Shown: positions 34,596 through 43,674 of the stretch, one piece after another
Layout: every line of letters begins with the position of its first letter
Numbering within the stretch: the stretch's first letter is position 1
DNA from: CBIHON01 sp966211965
GTDB taxonomy: Bacteria; Pseudomonadota; Gammaproteobacteria; Burkholderiales; Burkholderiaceae_D
NCBI GenBank assembly: GCA_966211965.1
Contig: CBIHON010000036.1
Location: forward strand, 1 to 52,355
Reading direction: 5' to 3'
DNA length: 52,355 nt
The notes under the pieces: model-generated
What the model was told of the DNA's origin: nothing
What the model saw: only the letters and a program-made list of their open reading frames with translations
Databases searched by the model: none
Made by a program: the position numbers and the translations under genes

Positions 34596-35954
34596 TCAAG
34601 TGCGGTTGCATACCAGCCTATAACCGCCGCCGGCATTGATGATCATCTTGTTATCGGTGATGTCGTCGATGCTGCCGTTCAGGTCGTCCTTGCTGTGCAG
34701 GCTCAGTGTCTTGCCCGAAAAATGATAGTTTCCACCGTAGGTTTTGCCATTCTTGCCCCAGATGATGGTACCGTTTTTCTGGAAGGTGATCTCGATGCTT
34801 CTGCCGCCGACTGTGCTGAAACACAGCCAACTGCCGAGTATCCTGTTGTTCGGCTGGGCATTCTGCTCGCTGGCGGTGCGCTCCGGCTCCCCCATCGTGA
34901 GATTGCCGACCACGCCGCCGACGCTGCGGGTACGCATGTCGCGAATCCAGTCGGCCGGCACCGCGAAGTTGAGATTTTGCCCATAGCGGTGCTGGAAAGT
35001 CATGATGCCGACCAGCGTGCCGGCAGTATCGAACAAACCGCCCCCGCTCGACCCCGGCGAGATCGGCGCGGTGGTTTGAATCACCGTACCGCCGGACACC
35101 GCGCGCAATGAAGACACGATACCGTCGCTGATGGTGAGGTCGAGACCTTGCGGAGCGCCGATCGCGTATACCTTCTGGCCGGTGCGCAGAGTGGCGGTGC
35201 TGCCGATCGTCACCGCAGGCGCGGTCAGTCCCTGCACGTTCAGGCGGCACAAATCGTATTCTTCATCGGCCACCGCGACACTGGCCGGCAGGCTGTCGCG
35301 GCCAAGCCTGACCTGATACTGGCTGCCGCTTTTGGTCACATGGCAATTGGTAATGACGACGCCATTGCCGATCACCACGCCGCTTCCGCTGGCGACCTGC
35401 ACACCTCTGGCATCGAGCACGTTGATGAGCGCGACACTGGGCGAAAGTTGCGCAAACAATTCCTCGGCGCTTCGAACCGTTGCCGCCGGTGCCGGGGCCG
35501 GTGCCTCGGCTCCAGCTTGCCGGGCGGCCTGCGCTTGCGCCGCGATCGCCTTGGCTTCGCTTTGCCTGGCCGCCTGAACACGGGCCACTTTTTTGAGTTG
35601 CCACCAGCCCAGGATCGCCATCAGAATCAGCGCGGCGAGCATCCACCTGGCCCAAGGCCGTGCAGTGCCGCGGCGGGATGGAGGCAGATTGAAACCGCGT
35701 TCGAACGCGAGCGGCTCGGCCATCTCGATGACTGGCACCGGGGGAACGAGCGACGCATCGTAGGCGGCGCGCCTCTGCGGATGGGACAGGATATGGAAAG
35801 CCTCGCGTGCAATGACGCGGTCGTTCGGGTCATGCCGTGCGGCGCTTGAAAACTCTGACGCCAGTCTGTCATAGGCGCGGGATACCTCGTCCACCGTTGC
35901 GTCGGGCTGCACTCCCAGGACTTGATAAAGCGTTTTTTTCATGCCTGCCTTCAT
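34596..35954 (-). CDS. J-like domain / transmembrane / trypsin-like (S1C) serine protease fusion
   Basis: A 452-residue protein with four parts. Residues 6-66 resemble a J-domain (LYQVLGVQPDATVDEVSRAY, FHILSHPQRRAAYD), but HPD is replaced by RHDPND, so DnaK stimulation is doubtful. A membrane helix lies at about 103-118 (RWMLAALILMAILGWW), then an Ala/Gln-rich coiled segment at about 121-160. A Deg-type trypsin-like protease covers about 162-345 with a complete triad: His205 (ITNCHV), Asp234 and Ser303 (SPGSSGG). No PDZ domain follows; residues 373-452 form a small beta-rich domain starting LGSWLCF. The J part should be cytoplasmic and the protease periplasmic. ATG 35954 is annotated; a second ATG at 35942 (MKKTLY), preceded by AAGG, is equally likely. 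Confidence 0.85.
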   Translation of the reverse strand: MKAGMKKTLYQVLGVQPDATVDEVSRAYDRLASEFSSAARHDPNDRVIAREAFHILSHPQRRAAYDASLVPPVPVIEMAEPLAFERGFNLPPSRRGTARPWARWMLAALILMAILGWWQLKKVARVQAARQSEAKAIAAQAQAARQAGAEAPAPAPAATVRSAEELFAQLSPSVALINVLDARGVQVASGSGVVIGNGVVITNCHVTKSGSQYQVRLGRDSLPASVAVADEEYDLCRLNVQGLTAPAVTIGSTATLRTGQKVYAIGAPQGLDLTISDGIVSSLRAVSGGTVIQTTAPISPGSSGGGLFDTAGTLVGIMTFQHRYGQNLNFAVPADWIRDMRTRSVGGVVGNLTMGEPERTASEQNAQPNNRILGSWLCFSTVGGRSIEITFQKNGTIIWGKNGKTYGGNYHFSGKTLSLHSKDDLNGSIDDITDNKMIINAGGGYRLVCNRT

Positions 35955-36246
35955 GAAGCCGGGTCAATGAATGTGCCCGGGTTGAACGATGGATTGTTGT
36001 GCAATCATTAAGTTTAGCCTAAATCAAGGGGAAAGAAATCGATGTTTTTCGCGCGCCGCCCGGTTGGAAGCGACCGTCGTGAATCATGGTTGCCGAGCTT
36101 GCCCCGGGCCGTAAAACATAAAACAGCACCATGATTTGCGCCCTTCCGCAAAACGGCAGCGCGTGTTACTTTCCGTAGGACTCGAACCGGCGTGCGTCGG
36201 CGCAGCGGCTTGCGCGAATTCATTTCGTTGAGGTTTTCGGATAGTC
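35955..36246. other. Divergent spacer between the protease-fusion and ParA genes
   Basis: No gene. A 9-bp inverted repeat AATCATGGT (36082-36090) / ACCATGATT (36128-36136), 37 bases apart, lies in the middle and could be a regulator site or chance. The ParA gene has GAGG about 13 bases before its ATG. Confidence 0.35.
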
Positions 36247-37014
36247 ATGACCATCGTCGCCATATTCAACCAGAAGGGCGGAGTCGGCAAAACCACGACC
36301 GCGCTCAATATCGCCGCTGCTCTGGAACGGCGCGGACGCAAGCCGTATGGCATCGATCTCGATCCGCAAGCGCACTTCAGCGCGATCACCGGAATAACGG
36401 CCGCCTCCGGCGACGACACCGTGCTCAGCCTGTTTCAGCGCAACCGCCCCTTGCATGAACTGGTGCGCGAATCAGCCTGCGGCATCCAGGTCGTTCCCTC
36501 TCATCTGGAGGTATCCAAAGTCGACACCTTGTTCGGCAAGGGCTATAACGTCGTGAACCGGCTCAACGCCGCACTGCGCGCGGAGCAGTTCGGCGACAAG
36601 GAGCGTCCGGTGGTCATCGATTGCGGCCCCTTGATCGGGGTGATCACCTTGAATGCGATCTTTGCCTGCGGCTGCATCGTGGTCCCTATCTCGGCCGATC
36701 ACTTGTCCGCCAAGGGTGCGTTCCAGATCGACAAAACCCTGAAGGCGCTGGAGACGGTGCTGAAACGCCGTGTTCCGCGGCGCTATCTGCTGACGCGCTT
36801 CGATGGCCGGCGCCGCATGGCGTGGGATGTGCAGCGCCTGATCGAGGAAAAATTCGGCAACGAAGTGTGCCGCACCCGTATATCGGAAAACGTCAGCCTG
36901 GCGGAAAGCCCCGCCTTCAGCAAGACCGTGTTCGACCATGCACCCAACAGTCGCGGCGCGCAGGACTACGATGATCTGGTGGAAGAATTGCTGGTTGATG
37001 GATTTATCGAGTGA
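36247..37014 (+). CDS. Orphan ParA/MinD-type ATPase
   Basis: A 255-residue cytoplasmic P-loop ATPase of the ParA/Soj group. The deviant Walker A is KGGVGKTTT (about 11-19), followed by IDLDPQAHFS (Walker A') and VVIDCGPLIG (Walker B). The C-terminal part has ISENVSLAESPAFSKTVFDHAPNSRGAQDY, which resembles chromosomal ParA proteins. Such ATPases position DNA or protein cargos on the nucleoid or membrane. No parB gene or parS-like sites lie nearby, and no helix-turn-helix extension is present, so the cargo is unknown. It is transcribed away from the protease-fusion gene and ends 30 bases before the oppositely oriented 71-residue gene. Confidence 0.85.
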   Translation: MTIVAIFNQKGGVGKTTTALNIAAALERRGRKPYGIDLDPQAHFSAITGITAASGDDTVLSLFQRNRPLHELVRESACGIQVVPSHLEVSKVDTLFGKGYNVVNRLNAALRAEQFGDKERPVVIDCGPLIGVITLNAIFACGCIVVPISADHLSAKGAFQIDKTLKALETVLKRRVPRRYLLTRFDGRRRMAWDVQRLIEEKFGNEVCRTRISENVSLAESPAFSKTVFDHAPNSRGAQDYDDLVEELLVDGFIE

Positions 37015-37044
37015 GCCGAGCCGCCCGATCATCTGATCGCCTGT

Positions 37045-37260
37045 TCAGGCGCTCTTCGAGATCAAGGTCAAAATCTCCTCGACGGAGGTCGCCTGCCATT
37101 GCTTTTCATCGCTCTCCCTGACGATGCAGCGCAGCACGTCGCATTGCCGATACATCTGGCGCAACTTGCGCTCTGCGTCTTCCTGATCCCTGCCTGCGAT
37201 CACGATGCTTTCGATCTTTTGCCCGCTCCGGGTCTGTATTGAAAAATCGAACTTCAGCAT
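37045..37260 (-). CDS. 71-residue protein of unknown function
   Basis: The open frame extends to 37431, but the ATG at 37260 has GGGGAG seven bases upstream, so the real product is probably the 71-residue MLKFDFSIQTRSGQ... protein. It is a compact alpha/beta domain with charged residues in a GRDQEDAERKLRQMYRQ helix, which suggests a small soluble adaptor. I do not recognise a family. Two Cys residues (DVLRCIV and QC) are present. It is convergent with the ParA gene. An alternative ATG two codons upstream (37266) is possible but has poor spacing. Confidence 0.55.
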   Translation of the reverse strand: MLKFDFSIQTRSGQKIESIVIAGRDQEDAERKLRQMYRQCDVLRCIVRESDEKQWQATSVEEILTLISKSA

Positions 37261-37502
37261 ATTCATTCTCCCCTGTGCCGGACCTGTCTCGACGTTCGCA
37301 GAGTTCCCCATGCACTTCACATTAGTCGACCGTTCGATTTCGCACAAGCAAGGACTAATCGCCGTATTACGCAATAACCAATAAAACAATGAAAAATCCG
37401 GGGCATCTGCGCATCGATTGACGGACAACAAACTGCATCCCGCTGCTCTTTGCGATGCTCAAGGGTCGGCAAGGAAGCTGGCGTTCGTATCCAGGAGCAC
37501 TC

Positions 37503-38600
37503 ATGAAAAGAAACACCGGAAGACGCAAATTCGGCATCGTATTTTTGATCGGCATGATATGTGCCGTCTCTTTTTTTTCAGTACTGGCATTCACGATGGA
37601 TCAGCCGGACGGCGAACTGCAAATCGATTGCAATCAATTCCAAGTGCGTTCCAAAGTCGCCTTCGAAGGCGGCAAGGCATTTCCAAGCGGCGGAGCGGAA
37701 TACAACTTCGCGTTCAAATTGAGCGAAGGACTCGACGATCCGGCCTGCCCGCCTGTGCCGCTGCACACCGCCAGGGTCAGCGCACGCTGGGATGCCAACG
37801 CCAAGCGGGCATACGAAACCATCCGCCACCATCCGTCGGCACGAGCCCGGCTGACCCAGATCGTCCTGCGTTGCCCCAGCAATCCCTGGACTGCTGTCGA
37901 CGAACCGGCCTGCACCATAATCGAAATCAATACCGACAATGAACAGATGGCGGAGCCGCCGTTTATCGGAGCGCTGCCGCTGACCGCCTACCATCTGGGC
38001 AGCGCCGGCCGCCAGCGCATTGCCTCGACCATCGTCTGGGAAGGGCCAGCGGATTTCATCACCGCGCCGGCCATGCCGCCGCAAATCCGGGCGATGGATG
38101 ACGGCGGCGACATCGACGGCCGGTTCTTCAAGCGCAACGCGGACGTGAGCGCGAATATCCATCGCCCGGCCGACGGCAGCCCAGAGTGGTATGTCAAAAA
38201 CCCGGTCAGCTACGATATCGAGGTACAAGTGAAGTCGGTCGGCGGCTGGGCCGGCAAGGCGCTGGTGCCGCGTGTTGCAGGTGATCCCGCCGTGCTGACG
38301 CTGCCCTATTCGCGCCTGTTCGAGGACGACGAATCGAATTGGGATATCGAAAACTTTCCCGAGCGCGGCAAGTTTCGCGCGGTGCGGATCCGGGCCCGGT
38401 TGCATGACGGCGGCACGGCACGACCTTGGTCGCACTGGCGCGCATTCCTGGTTCAGGCGCCGCTGCGGGTGATCAAGACCCCGAGCAGTATCGGCTTCCG
38501 CCTCCCATCCGGAACAATGACCGAGAACTGCAAAGCCGCCAATTACCGTCCGCCGGAAAGCCTGGAACGCCGCGCCGCGTTGCCCGCCGTGCGATCCTGA
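37503..38600 (+). CDS. Exported or membrane-anchored protein of unknown function
   Basis: From ATG 37503 the product is 365 residues. The N-terminus has basic residues and one hydrophobic helix (RRKFGIVFLIGMICAVSFFSVLAF), consistent with a signal anchor; the remaining about 330 residues are periplasmic and beta-rich, with several Cys and a repeated W-x-G/AP pattern. A stretch SYDIEVQVKSVGGWAGKALVPRVA resembles beta-sandwich modules, but no family is recognised. CCAGGAG lies six bases before the ATG. It is divergent from the 71-residue gene and convergent with the NHL protein gene. Confidence 0.65.
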   Translation: MKRNTGRRKFGIVFLIGMICAVSFFSVLAFTMDQPDGELQIDCNQFQVRSKVAFEGGKAFPSGGAEYNFAFKLSEGLDDPACPPVPLHTARVSARWDANAKRAYETIRHHPSARARLTQIVLRCPSNPWTAVDEPACTIIEINTDNEQMAEPPFIGALPLTAYHLGSAGRQRIASTIVWEGPADFITAPAMPPQIRAMDDGGDIDGRFFKRNADVSANIHRPADGSPEWYVKNPVSYDIEVQVKSVGGWAGKALVPRVAGDPAVLTLPYSRLFEDDESNWDIENFPERGKFRAVRIRARLHDGGTARPWSHWRAFLVQAPLRVIKTPSSIGFRLPSGTMTENCKAANYRPPESLERRAALPAVRS

Positions 38601-38627
38601 AACCGTATCCTTTCACGGCGGACGGCA

Positions 38628-41600
38628 CTATTCCGTTTGCGGCTGCGCCAAAACCAGCAAACCGGTCGACACCTCCTTCGCATAATTGAGCACTTCGAAA
38701 TTGCTCAAGCCGGCGCTCAAGATGAGACGCCATTTCGTACCGCTACCTGGCGAATAGCCGAACAGGCTTTCCAGTTGCGCCGACGTGAACGTTTGCATCT
38801 GGTTGGGCGCCAGCGTGCCCATCGCCACATTCGATCCGATCAGCGTACCGCTGTCGTCATAAGCAGTCGCCGTCAGCGCGGCGCTGCCTGCTGTGGTATT
38901 GATCACGCGCAGCTCGGTCGTGGTGGCCGCATTGGATGAAGGGTAGAGGATATACGCATTGCGCGTCGTCGTCGTGGCCGAGCCGGCCGTCCGATTATCG
39001 GTTTGCGCCTGCGCCAGGTACAGGTTGCCGTTCGACGGCAGCTTGGTGTTGTCGATCACTTCAAAGCTGGGCACATTCGCATTGACGAGCAGCCGGTATT
39101 TCGCCTCGGCCGAACTCGGAACGTATCCCAATGCCGCCTCGATCTGCGCCGATGTCAAAGCCAGGATCTGGTTCGCGCCCACGCTGCCCAGCGAGCCGCT
39201 GCCGGCCACGTTGCCCGCTTCATCGTAGGCAACGGCGGTCACCGCAGCAGCGTTGCTGTTCGGGTTGACGATGCGCAGCACCGTGTTGCGGGTGGTGCTG
39301 ATCGAAGGATTCACCAGCAAGACCATGCGCGAAGAGGAAGCCGCCGCCGAAGCGGGGCGGTCATCGATCTGCGCCTGCACCAAAGCCAGGTTGCCGCTGG
39401 CGATGTCCTTGGTGAAATTGATCAGCTCCAGGCTCGGTAGCGTAGCGTTGAAGACGACCCGGTATTTGGCGGTCGGAGAAAGCGGCGTGTAGCCCAATGC
39501 GCTTTCCAATTGCGCCGAGGTGTAACTAAGCATCTGCCGCGCGGCGATCGTGCCCAGGACCATATTGCCGCTGCCGAACAGCAGGCCGTTTTCATCGTAC
39601 AAGCTGGCCGTCAGCGTACCGCTCTGGCTGCTGGTATTGATGAGGCGCAGCACATTGGTCTTGTTGGTGCTGGTCGATGAACTGAGGAACCAGGCCGTGC
39701 GCGTGACACTGGCCGCGCTCGCTGCGCTGCTGCGGTCGGTATGGAGCGATTGCGACAGTGTCAGGGCGCCGCTGGCGATATCGCTGGTGTAATTGATGAG
39801 CTGGAGCGCCGGCAAGCCGCTGTACAGGTAAACCGCGTATTTTGCGGTCGGTGCGCCCGGTGTGAAGCCGAGCAATTGTTCGAGAGCCGCCGAGCTGAAC
39901 GTCAGCGTCTGGTTGGCTGCGATAGTGCCCAGGGTAGCATTGGCGCTGCCCAGCAGATTGCCGCTTTCATCGAATGCCGTGGCGCTGATGGTGCCGGCCG
40001 ATGCGGTCGGATTGATCACGCGCAGCACCGAAGTCTTATTGGTGCTGGTCGAGGCGTTGACGAACAAGGCTTGCGCCTCGATGCGTGCGGCCGCCCCGAC
40101 CGTGACCGTTGCACTGGCCGCCGCGCCGCTGCCGGACGCATTGCTGCCGATGACGCTGTAAGTCGCCGTCGCGGCCGGCGACATCTTGCCGCCGCTCTGC
40201 GTCGCCGCAAAGCCGCTATTGGTCCAGGTATACGAAGTCGCCGCCGGACTGCAAGCCGCAAACAAATAAGTCGAACCGCCGCCCGCGATCAGGTTAGGCG
40301 AAGCGGTCAGCGTGCATTGCGGCGCACCTGCGTTCGAAGCCGCCAAGGTTCCTTTGCGAATCGTATGGTTGCCGCGGTCTGCTACGTACAGGTTACCGCT
40401 GCTGTCGACGCTGACGTCCTTGGGATTGAAAAAGCGCGCCGCCGAACCGGCGCCATCGGCCGATCCGGTAATGCCGGCAGCGCCGCCCACGGTCGTCACG
40501 GCGCCGGCGGCGGTAATCTGGCGAATCACATGATTGTCGGTATCGGCCAAAAAAACCGTGCCTGCACTATCCACGGCTATGCCGGTGGGGAAGCGGAACG
40601 ATGCCGCCGAGCCGGTGCCGTCGGCGGACCCGGCGCTGCCGCTGCCGGCCAAGGTAGTGACCATGCCTGCCGCAGTGATCTTGCGAACGGCGTGATTGCC
40701 GTGATCGCTGACATAGACATTGCCCGCTGCATCGGCCGCCACGTCGAACGGCACCGAGAAACGCGCCGCACTGCCGGCGCCGTCGGTCAAGCCGTTGGTG
40801 CCGGCCGTACCGGCAAGCGTGGTGACCACCCCGGCGGGCGTGATTTTGCGGATAGTGTTGTTCGATGTATCCGCCACGTACAGGTTGCCGGCGCCATCGA
40901 GCGCGATGCCATTGGGTCCGCTGAAACGCGCCGCCGCGCCGGTGCCGTCGGCGTTGCCGCTGGAACCGGCGGTGCCGGCGAAGGTGCTAACAACACCGGC
41001 CGAGGTGATCTTGCGGATGGCGTGGTTGCCGGTATCGGCGACATACACCGTGCCAGCGCTGTCGGCGGCAATCCCGAGCGGGCCGAAGAAACGCGCCGCG
41101 CTTCCGGCGCCGTCGGTGCTGCCGAAACTGCCGAAGCTGCCAGCGAAGGTCGTGACGATGCCGGTCGACGTGATTTTACGGATGCTGTGATCGGTAGCGT
41201 CGGCCACGTACACATTGCCGGCGCTACCGGCCGCTACCGCATAGGGGTCTTCGAAGCGCGCGACCGTCCCGGTACCGTCGACGCTGCTGCTGCGTCCGGC
41301 CAGTCCCGCCAGCGTGGCGACGACACCGGCCGCGGTGAGCTTGCGGATGGTGTTGTTCGACGTGTCGGCCACGTACACATTGCCCGCGCTATCGACCGTC
41401 ACACCGGACGGATAATAGAAGCGCGCCGCAGTGCCGGCCGCATCCGTGCTGCCGGGTATCAGTGCGGTGCCGGCGATCGTCGTCACCACACCGGCGGCAG
41501 TGACCTTGCGAATCGTGTGGGCACCGTAGTCGGCCACATAGATCGTGCCGGCGGCATCCACCGCGAGGCCGCGCGGTTCGCTGAATCGTGCCGCGGTCCC

Positions 41601-42401
41601 GCTGCCGTCGTTGCTGCCGGAGGAGCCGGCAGCGCCGGCCAGCGTGGTGACGACGCCGGCCGCGGTGATCTTGCGAATCGTGCGATTGGACGTGTCGGCC
41701 ACGTACACGTTGCCGGCGCTATCGACTGCCACCCCCAGCAGTCCCCGGAACAACGCCGCCGACCCGGTGCCGTCGGTGCTTCCCTGGACTCCCGCACTTC
41801 CCGCCAGAGTAGTGACAACGCCGGCCGCCGTGATCTTGCGCACCACGTGGTTGCCATAGTCGGCCACATACACGTTGCCGCTGCCGTCCACCGCGACACC
41901 GCGCGGCTCGCGAAATTGTGCAGCGGTGCCGGTGCCGTTGACGCTGCCTTGGGTGCCGGCGGTGCCGGCAAAAGTCGTCACCACGCCGGCGGAGGTAATC
42001 TTGCGGATGGTGTTGTTCGAGGTATCGGCAACGAAGATATTGCCGCTGCCATCGACCGCCACGCCATACGGATCGAGGAAGCGGGCCGCCGACCCGGTGC
42101 CATCGCTTCTGCCCTGGACGCCAGCCATGCCGGCGAAGGTCGTGACCGCACCGGCCGCCGTCACTTTGCGGATGGTATTGTTGGAACTGTCGGCCACGTA
42201 CACATTGCCCGCGCTGTCAACCGCGACGCCGCGCGGCGAATAGAATTGCGCGGCGCTGCCGCTGCCTTCCGCACTGTTGACCACGGTTCCGGCGGTTCCC
42301 GCCAGCGTGGTGAAGGTAAAGGAGGTGGATTGTGCATGGCCCGACGCGGCGACGCCAAAGGACAACCCGCATGCGAGCAACAGCGAAGCAAGCTTCTTCA
42401 T
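38628..42401 (-). CDS. Secreted NHL-repeat propeller protein with four C-terminal repeats
   Basis: A 1257-residue secreted protein. Residues 1-24 are a signal peptide (MKKLASLLLACGLSFGVAAS). Residues about 46-695 are twelve NHL repeats of about 55 residues, each with GxVAVDSAGNVYVADTSN-type and IRKITAAGVVTTLAG segments, so they may form two six-bladed propellers or one large one. A short Ig/PKD-like domain follows at about 700-775 (SYTWTNSGF). Four homologous about 120-residue repeats end the protein, each with TSTNKTSVLRVIN, a FDESGNLLGSG-type segment and LINYTSDIASG lines. The gene is isolated; NHL propellers usually mediate protein or carbohydrate contacts. Role (adhesin, matrix or secreted lactonase-like) is unproven. 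No transport genes lie nearby. Confidence 0.88.
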   Translation of the reverse strand: MKKLASLLLACGLSFGVAASGHAQSTSFTFTTLAGTAGTVVNSAEGSGSAAQFYSPRGVAVDSAGNVYVADSSNNTIRKVTAAGAVTTFAGMAGVQGRSDGTGSAARFLDPYGVAVDGSGNIFVADTSNNTIRKITSAGVVTTFAGTAGTQGSVNGTGTAAQFREPRGVAVDGSGNVYVADYGNHVVRKITAAGVVTTLAGSAGVQGSTDGTGSAALFRGLLGVAVDSAGNVYVADTSNRTIRKITAAGVVTTLAGAAGSSGSNDGSGTAARFSEPRGLAVDAAGTIYVADYGAHTIRKVTAAGVVTTIAGTALIPGSTDAAGTAARFYYPSGVTVDSAGNVYVADTSNNTIRKLTAAGVVATLAGLAGRSSSVDGTGTVARFEDPYAVAAGSAGNVYVADATDHSIRKITSTGIVTTFAGSFGSFGSTDGAGSAARFFGPLGIAADSAGTVYVADTGNHAIRKITSAGVVSTFAGTAGSSGNADGTGAAARFSGPNGIALDGAGNLYVADTSNNTIRKITPAGVVTTLAGTAGTNGLTDGAGSAARFSVPFDVAADAAGNVYVSDHGNHAVRKITAAGMVTTLAGSGSAGSADGTGSAASFRFPTGIAVDSAGTVFLADTDNHVIRQITAAGAVTTVGGAAGITGSADGAGSAARFFNPKDVSVDSSGNLYVADRGNHTIRKGTLAASNAGAPQCTLTASPNLIAGGGSTYLFAACSPAATSYTWTNSGFAATQSGGKMSPAATATYSVIGSNASGSGAAASATVTVGAAARIEAQALFVNASTSTNKTSVLRVINPTASAGTISATAFDESGNLLGSANATLGTIAANQTLTFSSAALEQLLGFTPGAPTAKYAVYLYSGLPALQLINYTSDIASGALTLSQSLHTDRSSAASAASVTRTAWFLSSSTSTNKTNVLRLINTSSQSGTLTASLYDENGLLFGSGNMVLGTIAARQMLSYTSAQLESALGYTPLSPTAKYRVVFNATLPSLELINFTKDIASGNLALVQAQIDDRPASAAASSSRMVLLVNPSISTTRNTVLRIVNPNSNAAAVTAVAYDEAGNVAGSGSLGSVGANQILALTSAQIEAALGYVPSSAEAKYRLLVNANVPSFEVIDNTKLPSNGNLYLAQAQTDNRTAGSATTTTRNAYILYPSSNAATTTELRVINTTAGSAALTATAYDDSGTLIGSNVAMGTLAPNQMQTFTSAQLESLFGYSPGSGTKWRLILSAGLSNFEVLNYAKEVSTGLLVLAQPQTE

Positions 42402-42653
42402 GATTTCTCCGAAAGAAAATCAACGATCAGTGCTTACACTACTGCTGTGCCCCTTCGCCGGAAGGACGGAAGGATGCTCAGCAAACAAACCAAAAGCGGC
42501 AAGAAACCCAATGACGGGGCGATACTCTGGGATTCACCTCGAACGTGCAGCAGTTCCTTCCTCGTTGCTGCCGCGATACAGCGTAGCACGATCACGCCTG
42601 AAATTCGATGGTGCAAGTTCTCATACGGGATTTTCAGCCTGAAAATCCGGCGA
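42402..42653. other. Promoter region of the NHL gene and LysR 3' end
   Basis: Gene-free. It includes a near-perfect hairpin GGATTTTCAG-C-CTGAAAATCC at 42628-42648, six bases past the LysR stop codon, and the promoter of the NHL gene on the far side. No other feature is visible. Confidence 0.4.
42628..42648 (-). terminator. Hairpin just downstream of the LysR gene
   Basis: A 10-bp stem with a single-base loop lies immediately after the stop codon of the LysR gene (42654-42656). No U-tract follows on the minus strand, so it may be a processing or partial termination hairpin and not a strong intrinsic terminator. Confidence 0.4.
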
Positions 42654-43574
42654 TTACAGATCCAAGCCTTCATCCCAATACGGCGTCGGCCCGAAACGCG
42701 CTGAAAAGAAATCGATGATCGCCTGCGTCTTCGGCGGAAGAAAGCGGCGATTCAGATAAACCGCCCACAGCACCTTTTCCTCGGCAATCGGAAAGTCGCG
42801 CAGCAAAGGCACCAACTGACCGCTTTTCAGATAGGGTGCCACCGCCCAGGTCGATTGCAGCGCAATGCCAAGGCCATCGACTGCAGCGTCCCGCAAGACT
42901 TCGCCATTGTCGCTTTGCAGGCGGCCGCCGACGCGCACGCCGGCGATTTCCGCCGGATCGCCTTTCAGGCGGAAACGCCAATGATGATAGCTGCCCAGAA
43001 CCAGGCATTCATGCCGCGCCAGGTCTTCCGGATGCCGGGGCGTGCCATATTGCTCCAGGTAGCTGGGCGCGGCGCACACCACCAGCCGATTCGGCGCCAG
43101 CTTTTTTGCAACCAGGGAGGAATCCTTCAACGCACCGATCCGGAACGCGACATCGATACCATCCGCGGCCAAGTCGATCACGCGGTCTGACAGCCGCAAG
43201 TCGAGCCGGATGCCCGGATACTGCCGCAGAAAAGGCGCAATGGCGGGCGCGATGTGCTGCCGCCCGAACGAGACCGAGGCCGCCACCCGCAGCAAGCCTT
43301 CCGGCCGGCTGCCGGCAATTCCGACCGAAGTACGCGCATGCTCAGCCGCTTCCAGCAAAGTAAGCGCACGCTCCAGGAACATTTCGCCATCCTGCGTCAA
43401 TGCGATCTTGCGCGTCGTGCGATGCAGCAGGCGCGCGCCGAGATTGTGCTCGAGCTGCGCGATACGGGCGCTGGAAGCTGCCGGCGAAAGCCCGAATTCA
43501 CGGCCGGCCGCAGATAAATTACGGGTAGCGCAAACGCGGGTGAAGAGGGCGACGTCGGTCAGGTCAAGCGGCAT
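42654..43574 (-). CDS. LysR-family transcriptional regulator
   Basis: A 306-residue DNA-binding regulator. An N-terminal helix-turn-helix covers about 5-65 (LFTRVCATRNLSAAGREFGLSPAASSARIAQLE, a typical LysR recognition pattern), and a periplasmic-binding-protein-like effector domain fills about 90-295. It is divergent from a quinone oxidoreductase/alcohol dehydrogenase-like gene 100 bases away, which it probably controls; the effector is unknown. The region between has a LysR-type ATT-N9-AAT site at 43614-43628. Length is normal. Confidence 0.9.
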   Translation of the reverse strand: MPLDLTDVALFTRVCATRNLSAAGREFGLSPAASSARIAQLEHNLGARLLHRTTRKIALTQDGEMFLERALTLLEAAEHARTSVGIAGSRPEGLLRVAASVSFGRQHIAPAIAPFLRQYPGIRLDLRLSDRVIDLAADGIDVAFRIGALKDSSLVAKKLAPNRLVVCAAPSYLEQYGTPRHPEDLARHECLVLGSYHHWRFRLKGDPAEIAGVRVGGRLQSDNGEVLRDAAVDGLGIALQSTWAVAPYLKSGQLVPLLRDFPIAEEKVLWAVYLNRRFLPPKTQAIIDFFSARFGPTPYWDEGLDL

Positions 43575-43613
43575 TTTCTTGTTTTGCTGAAGAGTTATTT
43601 CGTGATTATGCCA

Positions 43614-43628
43614 ATTCTCAATTCAAAT
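43614..43628. promoter_or_regulatory. Possible LysR operator
   Basis: ATTCTCAATTCAAAT fits the loose T-N11-A pattern of LysR binding sites and lies in the 100-bp divergent region between the LysR gene and the dehydrogenase-like gene. Pattern match only. Confidence 0.35.
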
Positions 43629-43674
43629 CAATAGAGACACAATGCCTTCACTTGATCACTTGTAAGGAAAAACC

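Noticed and set aside
38628..42401. CRISPR-like tandem repeats
   Set aside because: The spacing of about 165 bp and clear NHL protein blades show coding repeats, not a CRISPR array.
39741..42704. Long plus-strand open frame opposite the NHL gene
   Set aside because: Its repeated, low-complexity translation is the antisense shadow of the NHL repeats.
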